NCBI GenBank assembly: GCA_017937865.1
Contig: JAGBCU010000025.1
Coordinates: 1-34,071 of the forward strand
Length of the DNA stretch: 34,071 nt
DNA from: Clostridia bacterium
Lineage (GTDB): Bacteria; Bacillota; Clostridia; Oscillospirales; Acutalibacteraceae
Direction of reading: 5' to 3'
The position numbers and the translations under genes are program-made. This document shows, one piece after another, positions 6,976-15,017 of the stretch (position 1 is its first letter; every line of letters starts with the position of its first letter). A model generated the notes under the pieces. That model saw only the letters and a list, made by a program, of their open reading frames with translations, was not told the DNA's origin and did no database searches.

Positions 6976-9900
6976 TTAGTCTTCCTTAGGTGCGTAAAGA
7001 GCCTGAAGTCTAACAAGATGCTCGTATCTTTCGAGAGCTGTCTGTTCTGACTGTGCGAAGAGTGCTTCTGCTCTTTCGGGGAATGAACGGGTAAGAGCTG
7101 AATAACGTGCTTCGTTAAGAAGGAACTCTTTATAGTTACCTGTTGCGGGCTTAGAATCGATTGTGAAGGGATTCTTGCCTTCTGCTTTAAGAGCGGGGTT
7201 GTAACGGAACATATTCCAGTAACCGCATTCAACAGCCTTCTTCATTTCGTTCTGGCAGTTAACCATACCACCCTTAATTGAGTGCATTTCGCAAGGTGAG
7301 TAAGCAATGATAAGTGAAGGACCGTTGTAAGCTTCTGCTTCCTTGATAGCTTTGAGAGTCTGATTCTGGTCAGCACCCATAGCGATCTGAGCAACGTAAA
7401 CGTAGCCATAGCTCATTGCGATTTCAGCAAGGCTCTTCTTAGCGATAGCCTTACCTGCAGCAGCGAACTGAGCAACCTGACCGATGTTAGAAGCCTTAGA
7501 AGCCTGTCCACCTGTGTTAGAGTAAACCTCAGTATCGAATACCATAATGTTTACATCTTCACCTGATGCAAGAACGTGGTCAACACCGCCGAAGCCGATG
7601 TCGTATGCCCAACCGTCACCACCGAAGATCCATACAGATTTCTTTGAAAGGAATTCTTTGTTTTCAACGATTGTCTTGCAAGCATCACAGCAAGCACCGT
7701 CACCGATAGCAGCAACGAGAGCTTCTGTAGCAGCACCGTTCTTTTCACCGTCGTTAACAGTTGCAAGATATTCTGCAGCAGCAGCCTTAACTGCATCAGA
7801 TGCTTTATCAGAGTTAGCAATTTCTTCTACCTTAGCGATAAGGCTGTTACGAAGAGCATTCTGACCGAGAAGCATACCGAAACCGTGTTCTGCGTTATCT
7901 TCAAAGAGTGAGTTAGCCCAAGCAGGACCCTGACCCTTTGCATTTGTTGTATAGGGAGATGTAGCAGCGGGACCACCCCAGATTGATGAACAACCTGTTG
8001 CGTTAGAAATATACATTCTGTCACCGAAGAGCTGAGTAACAAGACGAGCATAAGCTGTTTCAGCACAACCTGCGCAAGAGCCTGAGAACTCAAGGAGAGG
8101 CTTCTTGTACTGGCTGGAGATAATGCTCTGTGCAGAAGCAACGCCTTCTTTTTCTGTTACGTTAGCTACACAGTAATCGAATGCTGCCTGCTGAGCATCC
8201 TGGCTCTCACGAGATACCATCTTAAGAGATGCTGTGGGACAAACGCCAACACAAACGCCACAACCCATACAATCGAGGGGAGATACAGCAAGAGTGTAAA
8301 CGTAATCTGTCTTAACAACGGGCTTGGGAGCCTTCTTAAGAACTTCGGGAGCATTAGCTACTTCGTCAGCATCAAGAGCGAAGGGACGAATTGTAGCGTG
8401 AGGACAAACGTATGAACACTTGTTACATTTTGCACAAGTTGTAGGATCCCATTCAGGAACGAGAACTGCAACACCACGTTTTTCGTAAGCAGATGCACCC
8501 TGTTCGAATGTACCGTCAGCATGGTCTGTAAATACAGAAACGGGAAGAGCATCACCGTTCATAGCGCCAACGGGCTTCATAATATTGTCAACCATCTTAA
8601 CAAGCTTTGCAGGACCTTCAGAAGCAGCTGTTTCTACAGCGTCAACTGCGTTTGCCCAATCAGCAGGAACGTCGTACTTCTTGAATGCGCCGAAGCCTGC
8701 GTCGATAGCTTTATGGTTCATATCAACGATTTCCTGACCTTTTTTGAGGAACTTCATTGCAGCATTCTTCATATAGCCGATTGCATCGTCCTTAGGAAGA
8801 ACGTTTGCAAGAGCAAAGAATGAAGCCTGAAGAATTGTGTTTGTTCTCTTACCGAGACCGATTTCTGCAGCAAGGTCAATAGCGTTAACAGTGTAAAGCT
8901 GAATGTTGTTCTTTGCGATATACTGTTTTGTTTCTGCGTTAAGCTTTTCTGCAAGCTCTTCGTCAGACCACTGGCAGTTGATAAGGAATACACCGCCGGG
9001 TTTAACGTCGTTAACAATCTTGAAGCCTTTTTCAATGTATGCGGGAGTATGGCAAGCAACGAAGTCAGCCTTGTTAACGTAGTAGGGGCTCTTGATGGGC
9101 TTGTCGCCGAAACGAAGGTGAGAAATTGTTACACCACCGGTTTTCTTTGAGTCATACTGGAAATATGCCTGAACATATTTGTCTGTATGGTCACCGATAA
9201 TCTTGATAGAGTCTTTGTTAGCACCAACAGTACCGTCACCGCCGAGACCCCAGAATTTACATTCGATTGTACCTTCAGCAGCTGTATTGGGAGCAGCTTC
9301 TTCGGGGAGTGAAAGGTAGGTAACGTCGTCGTTGATACCAAGTGTGAAATGCTTCTTTGAATCTGCTTTTGCAAGGTCAGCAAAGATAGCAAAGATTGAT
9401 GAGGGAGGAGTATCCTTAGAACCGAGACCGTAACGACCGCCGGAAACTGTGATACCTGTTCTGTTGCAAGCGTCAAGAGCAGCAACAACGTCAAGATAAA
9501 GAGGTTCACCGATTGAACCGGGCTCTTTTGTTCTGTCAAGAACAGCGAGCTTCTTAACTGTTGCAGGAAGGGCTGCAACGAATTTTTCTGATGCGAAGGG
9601 TCTGTAAAGACGAACTTTAAGAAGACCAACCTTTTCGCCCTTAGCCATAAGGTAATCGATAACCTCTTCAGCAACGTCACAGATTGAACCCATAGCAACG
9701 ATTACGTTTTCTGCATCAGCAGCACCGTAGTAGTTGAAGAGCTGATAATCTGTACCAAGCTTTGCATTAACCTTACCCATGTATTCCTCAACGATTGCGG
9801 GAACTGCATCGTAGTAAGTGTTGCAAGCTTCTCTGTGCTGGAAGAAGATGTCACCGTTTTCGTGAGAACCGCGCATTACGGGACGCTCGGGGTTAAGAGC

Positions 9901-10518
9901 TCTCTTTCTGAATGCGTTAACAGCATCCATATCGCACATTTCTTTAAGGTCTTCGTAATCCCAGATAGCAATCTTCTGGATTTCGTGAGATGTACGGAAA
10001 CCGTCAAAGAAGTTGATAAAGGGAACACGGCTCTTGATTGTTGCAAGGTGAGCAACAGCACCAAGGTCCATAACTTCCTGAGTATTTGTTTCAGCAAGCA
10101 TTGCGAAACCTGTCTGACGACAAGCATAAACGTCTGAATGGTCGCCGAAAATGTTAAGTGCATGTGAAGCAACACAACGAGCTGATACATGGAAAACGCT
10201 GGGAAGAAGCTCACCTGCGATTTTGTACATGTTGGGGATCATAAGAAGAAGACCCTGTGAAGCTGTGTAGGTTGTTGTGAGTGCACCGGCTGCGAGTGAA
10301 CCGTGAACAGTACCTGCTGCACCTGCCTCAGACTGCATCTCGGAAACTTTAACTGTTGTACCAAAGATGTTTTTAACGCCCTGAGCTGACCACTGATCAA
10401 CGTAGTCTGCCATAGGGCTTGAGGGTGTGATGGGGTAAATACCTGCTACTTCTGTGAAAGCATATGACACATACGCAGCGGCATTGTTACCGTCCATGGT
10501 TTTCATTTTTCTAGCCAT
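6976..10518 (-). CDS. nifJ: Pyruvate:ferredoxin (flavodoxin) oxidoreductase
   Basis: Single-chain PFOR of 1180 aa, the usual length. It oxidatively decarboxylates pyruvate with CoA to acetyl-CoA and CO2, passing electrons to ferredoxin. It is cytoplasmic and central to clostridial fermentation. The N-terminal domain has GIYPITPSSPMADYVDQW. Two 4Fe-4S ferredoxin motifs (CAKCNKCSYVCP about residue 692 and CMGCGVCVGVCP about 747) are in the insert domain. SCAGCAETAY (about 818) provides ligands of the proximal cluster. GGDGWAYDIGFGG (about 967) with DTEVYSNTGGQ is the thiamine diphosphate/Mg site. Start ATG follows GGAGG. It is a single-gene transcription unit with its own promoter and terminator. 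Confidence 0.97.
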   Translation of the reverse strand: MARKMKTMDGNNAAAYVSYAFTEVAGIYPITPSSPMADYVDQWSAQGVKNIFGTTVKVSEMQSEAGAAGTVHGSLAAGALTTTYTASQGLLLMIPNMYKIAGELLPSVFHVSARCVASHALNIFGDHSDVYACRQTGFAMLAETNTQEVMDLGAVAHLATIKSRVPFINFFDGFRTSHEIQKIAIWDYEDLKEMCDMDAVNAFRKRALNPERPVMRGSHENGDIFFQHREACNTYYDAVPAIVEEYMGKVNAKLGTDYQLFNYYGAADAENVIVAMGSICDVAEEVIDYLMAKGEKVGLLKVRLYRPFASEKFVAALPATVKKLAVLDRTKEPGSIGEPLYLDVVAALDACNRTGITVSGGRYGLGSKDTPPSSIFAIFADLAKADSKKHFTLGINDDVTYLSLPEEAAPNTAAEGTIECKFWGLGGDGTVGANKDSIKIIGDHTDKYVQAYFQYDSKKTGGVTISHLRFGDKPIKSPYYVNKADFVACHTPAYIEKGFKIVNDVKPGGVFLINCQWSDEELAEKLNAETKQYIAKNNIQLYTVNAIDLAAEIGLGKRTNTILQASFFALANVLPKDDAIGYMKNAAMKFLKKGQEIVDMNHKAIDAGFGAFKKYDVPADWANAVDAVETAASEGPAKLVKMVDNIMKPVGAMNGDALPVSVFTDHADGTFEQGASAYEKRGVAVLVPEWDPTTCAKCNKCSYVCPHATIRPFALDADEVANAPEVLKKAPKPVVKTDYVYTLAVSPLDCMGCGVCVGVCPTASLKMVSRESQDAQQAAFDYCVANVTEKEGVASAQSIISSQYKKPLLEFSGSCAGCAETAYARLVTQLFGDRMYISNATGCSSIWGGPAATSPYTTNAKGQGPAWANSLFEDNAEHGFGMLLGQNALRNSLIAKVEEIANSDKASDAVKAAAAEYLATVNDGEKNGAATEALVAAIGDGACCDACKTIVENKEFLSKKSVWIFGGDGWAYDIGFGGVDHVLASGEDVNIMVFDTEVYSNTGGQASKASNIGQVAQFAAAGKAIAKKSLAEIAMSYGYVYVAQIAMGADQNQTLKAIKEAEAYNGPSLIIAYSPCEMHSIKGGMVNCQNEMKKAVECGYWNMFRYNPALKAEGKNPFTIDSKPATGNYKEFLLNEARYSALTRSFPERAEALFAQSEQTALERYEHLVRLQALYAPKED

Positions 10519-10577
10519 AGTATTTCCTCCTATAAAAAAATCAATAAATTATAAGTATTATAATAACACCACTGATT

Positions 10578-10606
10578 ATATTATCACGAATATTCTAAAA
10601 TGTAAA
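10578..10606 (-). promoter_or_regulatory. Promoter of the PFOR gene
   Basis: On the minus strand TTTACA (10601-10606), 17 nt, TAATAT (10578-10583), ~60 bp before the ATG. A second AT-rich TATAAT-like site lies nearer the gene. The rest of 10519-10858 shows only AT-rich sequence and the divergent promoter at 10762. Confidence 0.55.
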
Positions 10607-10761
10607 CTGTAAAAAACTAAAAAATTGCCGAAAATTTAACAATATTTTTAATTTTTGCTTTTTTTGTGATTTTACTTGGGAAAAGCTATATAAAAATTGG
10701 TTTTATCCTCAAGCCTTTCCCCTTTCGTTTTTGTAATAAGCCACAGTAAAAACTGACATAG

Positions 10762-10789
10762 TTGACAAATTTCCATAAAAGTATATAAT
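10762..10789 (+). promoter_or_regulatory. Promoter of the CBS-domain membrane protein gene
   Basis: TTGACA (10762-10767), 16-nt spacer, TATAAT (10784-10789): consensus boxes. The -10 ends only 22 nt before an in-frame TTG at 10811, which argues for the downstream ATG start. Confidence 0.8.
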
Positions 10790-10858
10790 ATATCCTAATA
10801 TGGTGTATCCTTGTACCCCATAAATATCTTTTTATTTTTGAAAGGAGTAAATCCGACC

Positions 10859-12265
10859 ATGGATGACCCCGGACCTAATTTTACGGCCCAATTTTTAAAC
10901 CTTGCTGCTGAAAATTCTTCAGGCAGTAACCTTGTATTTCAGATTCTTCTGCTTCTTGTACTTATTCTTGTAAATGCATTCTTTGCAATGAGTGAAATGG
11001 CTGTTGTTTCTCTTAATGATGCAAGGATTGAAAAAATGGCAGAAGACGGTCACAAAAAAGCAAAGCTTATTTTGAAGCTTACAAAAAATCCCACAAGATT
11101 TTTATCAACTATTCAGATAGGCGTTACTCTTGCAGGATTTTTAACCTCTGCTTCAGCGGCTACCGCTTTTGCAGAAATGCTTACAAACGCAATCACAGCT
11201 TCTTTTGACGTGCCCGAAAACATTGTTTCACCTATTGCGGTTGTGCTTATCACACTTGTTATGTCTTACTTCTCTTTAGTTCTGGGCGAGCTTGCCCCCA
11301 AGAGAATCGGTATGCAGGTGCCTGAGAAAATTGCATTCGCAGTTGCAAAGCCCTTGCTCGTTATTTCAAAAATAACAGCACCATTCGTAAAATTCCTTTC
11401 TCTTTCCACAAACGGTGTGGTAAGGCTTTTAGGCTTCGACCCTAACGCTAACGAAGAGGTTGTTACCGAGGAAGAAATTCGTATGATGGTTGACGTGGGC
11501 GGTGAAAAAGGTGTTATTGAGGACACTCAGAAAGAAATGATAAATAACATCTTTGAGTTTGACGATATGGATGCCGGCGACATTATGACCCACAGAACAG
11601 ACGTTGTTGCCGCTGATATTAACGACATCACTCTTGAAGACTTTATGAACCTTGCCATTGAACACGGCAGGTCAAGAATCCCCCTTTACGATGAGGATAT
11701 TGACAATATTGTCGGTATCGTTTACGTTAAAGACCTTCTTAAATTCGTCGGTAAAGAGGTTAAGGCTAAGGGTACTCTTAAAAACATAATGAGAGAGCCT
11801 TACTTTATCCCCGAAACAAAATCCTGCGGTGAGCTTTTCAAGGAAATGAGCTCAAAGCGTATTCAGATGGCTGTTGTTGTTGACGAATACGGCGGAACAG
11901 CAGGTATCGTAACTCTTGAGGATATTGTTGAAGCCATTATGGGTAATATCCAAGACGAATACGACGTTGAGGAAGAGGAAATTTCAAAAATCGACGAAAA
12001 CACCTTCACCGTTGACGGAACGATTGATATTGAAGAAATTGACGAGCTTATCGGCAAAGAGCTTCCCGAGGGTGACTATGAAACCCTTGCAGGCTTTATT
12101 ATGGATGAGCTTCAATGTATTCCTAAAGACGGCGAAATGAACGAGGTTGTTTTCGAAAACGTTAAATTCACCGTTCTCTCTGTTGAGGATAGACGAATAG
12201 AAAAAATCAAAGTTGAAATTACACCCGTTGAAGAAACCTCTGACGAAGAGGAAGACGAGGACTAA
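10859..12265 (+). CDS. CNNM/CorC-type membrane protein (DUF21 + CBS pair + CorC_HlyC)
   Basis: A membrane protein of the "hemolysin family/CorC" group, linked in other bacteria to Mg/Co ion efflux or cation homeostasis. The N-terminal DUF21 domain (about 1-190) has several hydrophobic segments, with AFFAMSEMAVVSL and LGELAPKRI typical of the family. Two CBS domains follow (about 205-330; IMTHRTDVVAAD and VVDEYGGTAGIVTLEDIVEA). The CorC_HlyC domain is near the C-terminus, ending in an acidic EEDED tail. The ATG at 10859 is chosen because AAAGGAG (10841-10847) precedes it; the in-frame TTG at 10811 would sit almost at the transcription start. 468 aa from this start. Confidence 0.9.
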   Translation: MDDPGPNFTAQFLNLAAENSSGSNLVFQILLLLVLILVNAFFAMSEMAVVSLNDARIEKMAEDGHKKAKLILKLTKNPTRFLSTIQIGVTLAGFLTSASAATAFAEMLTNAITASFDVPENIVSPIAVVLITLVMSYFSLVLGELAPKRIGMQVPEKIAFAVAKPLLVISKITAPFVKFLSLSTNGVVRLLGFDPNANEEVVTEEEIRMMVDVGGEKGVIEDTQKEMINNIFEFDDMDAGDIMTHRTDVVAADINDITLEDFMNLAIEHGRSRIPLYDEDIDNIVGIVYVKDLLKFVGKEVKAKGTLKNIMREPYFIPETKSCGELFKEMSSKRIQMAVVVDEYGGTAGIVTLEDIVEAIMGNIQDEYDVEEEEISKIDENTFTVDGTIDIEEIDELIGKELPEGDYETLAGFIMDELQCIPKDGEMNEVVFENVKFTVLSVEDRRIEKIKVEITPVEETSDEEEDED

Positions 12266-12284
12266 TTTCAAAACAAAAAATATT

Positions 12285-12319
12285 CTGCACCATTAGCATT
12301 GCTTTTGGTGCAGTTTTTT
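12285..12319 (+). terminator. Intergenic terminator
   Basis: CTGCACC (12285-12291) pairs with GGTGCAG (12307-12313), with an inner AGC/GCT, followed by TTTTTT (12314-12319). It lies 20 bp after the CBS gene and just before the next start, so it may attenuate read-through to the small exported protein. Confidence 0.8.
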
Positions 12320-12334
12320 GAAAGAGAGAAGCCT

Positions 12335-13003
12335 ATGAAAAAGCTATGTTGTTTTATTACAATCTTCATATTTTCAGCTGCCCTTTGCGTACCCGCCTTC
12401 GCTTACAATTTTGACGGTGGCTCTTTGTTTAGTATAGACGTGCCTGAAAATTTTATTGAAACAGAGTACAGCGACTCCTCATATTTATTTGAAAATAACG
12501 AGGGTGATACGTTAAATATTTCTTTTTCAGAAAACGCAGATGAATTCTGCGTTAAAAATATGAGAGAAAAAGAATTAAATGAATATAAAAATGCCTTTGC
12601 AGAAGATGTAAAAGCTGTAACAGAAGCTTACGAAATTGAAATCAACAGCGAATTTCTCTCTTGCGAAAAGGTAAAAACAAATGATGGTACAACCGCACTT
12701 ATGAGCGTTATTAAGACAACGCTAAAGAAGGATGACAGAGCCGAAACATATTACCAAAAGGTTTATGAATTCGGCGGTGTAAAAAACAAATACACCTTCT
12801 CTTATTCTACAACCGATGAAAAAAAGCTTAATGCCCTTGATGACAGCTTGAATTCAATTGTACTTAACGAAGCCTCCTTCAGAAGCACCGGTGAGAGCAT
12901 TGCTATTTATTCATTTGTTGTCCTTATAGTCCTTCTTTGCGTAGCAGGTATTGTAAGGTTTATAAGAACGCCCGAGAAAAGAAGGCAAGGGAAGCTGAAA
13001 TAA
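12335..13003 (+). CDS. Exported protein with C-terminal membrane anchor, unknown function
   Basis: I do not recognise a family. The 222-aa protein starts at ATG 12335 with AAAGAGAG upstream; an upstream in-frame TTG at 12299 lies inside the terminator and is unlikely. It has a lysine-initiated hydrophobic signal peptide ending near PAFAYN (residue ~20-24), an acidic/polar extracellular domain of about 170 residues (DGGSLFSIDVPENF..., KTTLKKDDRAETYYQKVYEF), and a transmembrane helix near 190-212 (IYSFVVLIVLLCVAGIV) followed by a basic tail facing the cytoplasm. The domain resembles PsbP-like "membrane/photosystem" folds only loosely. Its stop codon abuts a repeat block. Confidence 0.75.
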   Translation: MKKLCCFITIFIFSAALCVPAFAYNFDGGSLFSIDVPENFIETEYSDSSYLFENNEGDTLNISFSENADEFCVKNMREKELNEYKNAFAEDVKAVTEAYEIEINSEFLSCEKVKTNDGTTALMSVIKTTLKKDDRAETYYQKVYEFGGVKNKYTFSYSTTDEKKLNALDDSLNSIVLNEASFRSTGESIAIYSFVVLIVLLCVAGIVRFIRTPEKRRQGKLK

Positions 13004-13109
13004 ATTGCAAATGGGAAATGGCAAGTGGCAAATTAAGTGCGAAGTGCGGAATGCGAAGTGCGAAGTGAAGATGCCGGATGCCAGATGCCAGATGCCAGGG
13101 GCTTCGCAC
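13004..13109. repeat. Short-word tandem repeat block, left arm of composite repeat (locus 3)
   Basis: It starts at the stop codon of the preceding gene. It contains a GCAAATGGGAAATGGCAAGT block (13007-13032), whose reverse complement occurs at 13608-13633 with one mismatch. It then has AAGTGCG(GA) words and GATGCCAGATGCCA words, ending in GCTTCGC. The block runs opposite to the one at 13550-13635, so the pair flank the inner element as inverted outer arms. Confidence 0.75.
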
Positions 13110-13230
13110 ACAATTTAGTGAGGAGTGTGGAGTTAGGAGTTAGGAGTGAAGGGGCACTTCGTGCCGATTGTAATGCTCACTTCACTCGCTAATGAATGAT
13201 GAATAGTGAATAGTGAATAATGAATAATTA
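13110..13230. repeat. Degenerate microsatellite-like tract
   Basis: A stretch of GGAGTTA/GGAGTGA words (about 13121-13150) is followed by AATGAATAGTGAATA words (about 13191-13230). The reverse complement is similar to the ATT/TATC tract at 6855-6900 that sits at the same place beside hairpin C. No ORF with coding character is seen. Confidence 0.6.
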
Positions 13231-13281
13231 AGGGTCTGCGACGGCAATATAATTTGCTATCGCAGACCTATTGGTTTTTTG
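13231..13281 (+). terminator. Terminator-like hairpin repeat (hairpin C, copy 2)
   Basis: GGTCTGCGA (13233-13241) pairs with TCGCAGACC (13260-13268), with an inner GCAA/TTGC, followed by TATTGGTTTTTT. It is homologous to 6811-6858 in reverse orientation. Here it could terminate transcripts of the exported-protein gene ending at 13003. Confidence 0.6.
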
Positions 13282-13297
13282 TATAAACTAAACTGTA

Positions 13298-13519
13298 GCG
13301 AAGCCTATCCCTCTTTTTTCGTGAAACGAAAAAGGAGGGATAAATAGTTCTTCTATCCGTCTAAACCTAAGACGTAAGAGAACTACCCACCACCGTTCCG
13401 CTTTAATAAACAGATAACAGACAGTATATCACACGGAATATACCATCTGTTATCTTTATTTTATTAAAGAACGGTCCCCCTCCCTATTTGCTAACGCAAA
13501 CAGGGATGAAAAGCTTCGC
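13298..13519. mobile_element. Short MITE-like element, same termini as 6296-6787 but no RNA core
   Basis: Left end 13298-13340 has GCGAAGCCTATCCCTC and a 13-bp hairpin (13309-13321/13327-13339, loop TGAAA). Right end 13473-13519 is the inverted counterpart, with CGGTCCCCCTCCC and an imperfect hairpin (13483-13492/13497-13505). Between them is a small stem-loop (about 13346-13384, AGTTCT...AGAACT) followed by CTACCCACCACCG, which resembles the inner repeat that ends the RNA core elsewhere, and then hairpin A. At about 222 bp it is less than half the length of the copy at 6296. Confidence 0.6.
13413..13456. repeat. Hairpin A, copy 2 (diverged stem, conserved loop)
   Basis: Lower stem 13413-13422/13447-13456 (10 bp), a CA/CA internal loop, upper stem GTATAT/ATATAC, and loop CACACGGA. 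The lower stem shares almost no bases with the copies at 6367 and 34044, yet pairs perfectly. Confidence 0.75.
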
Positions 13520-13635
13520 AAAGCCTCACCTTTTTACTCTCCGCGAAGCCTCTGGCATCTGGTATCTGGCATCTGGCATCTTTACAATCGGCAACGCAGT
13601 TCCGAAATTTGCCACTTGCCATTTCCAATTTGCCA
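13513..13635. repeat. Right arm of composite repeat (locus 3)
   Basis: The 37-nt GCTTCGC...GCGAAGC segment (13513-13549) is identical to 1-37. It is followed by CTGGCATCT words (13550-13581), a unique stretch with CAACGCAGTTCCGAAA, and the TTTGCCACTTGCCATTTCC block (13608-13635). It overlaps the last bases of the element's right end. Confidence 0.8.
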
Positions 13636-13640
13636 CTTTT

Positions 13641-13850
13641 AAATGCGTTGATTTTTGATGCAGACGATGGAGTTGCGAAGTGAAGCTGTACAAGGGTACT
13701 GCGAACTGAGCAAAACGCCGTATGCACAAAAAGCTAACCTACAGTAAAATGCGTTGATTTTTGATGCAGTTTGTGATTTCTCTGCCCCGAAGCTGTATAC
13801 AGATACTGCGAGTGGGCAGAAAATCGCTAAATGCACAAAAAGCAACCATT
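13641..13850. repeat. Two tandem copies of a ~106-bp repeat
   Basis: AAATGCGTTGATTTTTGATG begins copy one at 13641 and copy two at 13747. Both then share GAAGCTGTA, a TACTGCGA block and ATGCACAAAAAGC, with variable sequence between. In copy two, CTGCCC and GGGCAG can pair. The last copy ends at the stop codon of the capG pseudogene. Weak open frames across it (peptides with ASKINAF) have no coding support. Confidence 0.75.
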
Positions 13851-15017
13851 TTAAAATTTTCTCCAGACCATTTTGTTTACTATTTCTGTATATGATTGGA
13901 TTATTTTAACGACTTTGGTGGATACGTTTTCGTCGGTGTAGACGGGAACGGGAATGCCGAGGTCGTTGTTTTTATTCATCTCAACAGCGGTGTCAATTCC
14001 CTGAAGAAGCGAAGCCTCGCTGATACCTGCAAGAACGAAGCAAGCCTTGTCAAGCGCTTCGGGACGCTCTGTTGAGGTGCGGATGCAAATAGCGGGGAAG
14101 GGCTTTCCGATTGAGGTAAAGAATGAGCTTTCCTCGGGAAGAGTTCCGCTATCGGAAACAACTGCAAAAGCATTCATCTGAAGGCAATTGTAATCGTGGA
14201 AGCCCAAGGGTTAGTGCTGAATTACCCTTTTATCAAGCTTAAAGCCACTTGCCTCAAGCTTCTTTTTGCTTCTGGGATGGCAGGAATAAAGTATAGGCAT
14301 ATCGTATTTTTCTGCCATTTTATTAACCGCATTGAAAAGAGAAAGGAAATTCTTTTCTGTATCAATATTTTCTTCTCTATGAGCAGAAAGAAGAATATAT
14401 TTGCCTTTTTCAAGACCTAACCTTTCGTGAATATCTGAAGCTTCAATTTCACTTAAGTTGTTATGAAGCACCTCTGCCATAGGTGAGCCTGTAACGTACG
14501 TTCTTTCTTTAGGCAAACCGCAATCAGCAAGATATCTTCTTGCATGCTCACTGTAAGCAAGGTTAACATCTGCGATGATATCAACAATTCTTCTGTTTGT
14601 TTCCTCGGGAAGACACTCATCCTTGCAACGGTTACCTGCTTCCATATGGAAAATCGGGATATGAAGTCTTTTTGCACCGATTACCGAAAGGCAAGAGTTT
14701 GTATCACCTAAAACAAGGACTGCATCGGGCTTTATTTCTTCCATAAGCTGATAAGATTTTGCGATAATATTGCCCATTGTTTCGCCTAAATCCTTACCAA
14801 CGGCATCAAGATAAACGTCGGGATCATCGAGCTTTAAATCTTTAAAGAAAACACCGTTAAGATTATAGTCGTAATTCTGACCTGTATGAGCAAGAATTGT
14901 ATCAAAATACATTCTGCATTTATTTATAACTGCGGCAAGACGGATAATTTCGGGGCGTGTACCGACAATTATCAAAAGCTTTAACTTACCGTTGTTTTTA
15001 AAACTTACGTTACTCAT
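13851..15017 (-). pseudogene. capG: UDP-N-acetyl-L-fucosamine-forming 2-epimerase, interrupted by an in-frame stop
   Basis: A WecB/CapG/FnlC-family epimerase which, after CapE and CapF, would convert UDP-2-acetamido-2,6-dideoxy-L-talose to UDP-L-FucNAc. The N-terminal part has IVGTRPEIIRLAAVI, LGDTNSCLSVIGAKR, HMEAGNRCKDECLPEE and ILLSAHREENID, all family motifs. Codon 269 is TAA (14211-14213), between VIQH and PLGFHDYNCLQMNAF. The same frame then continues for 118 codons with SDSGTLPEESSF and RTSTERPEALDK, to 388 codons in total, the normal family length. One base change (for example GAA, AAA or CAA to TAA) explains it. The truncated product loses most of the C-terminal UDP-binding domain. 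Its start ATG overlaps the capF stop (TAATG). A sequencing error cannot be excluded. Confidence 0.85.

Noticed and set aside
7551..10214. Antisense and out-of-frame open frames within the PFOR gene
   Set aside because: They are shadows of a highly biased coding sequence, with no family motifs.
10811..10858. TTG start of the CBS-domain protein at 10811
   Set aside because: It lies 22 nt after the -10 box without a ribosome binding site; AAAGGAG precedes the ATG at 10859.
13851..14207. A separate 118-aa gene downstream of capG
   Set aside because: It is in the same frame as the upstream part, begins only by a TTG created two codons after the TAA, has no ribosome binding site, and contains the missing C-terminal motifs of the same enzyme.
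14211..14213. TAA recoded as a sense codon
   Set aside because: Many other genes here end in TAA, and there is no recoding structure evident; nonsense mutation or sequence error is simpler.
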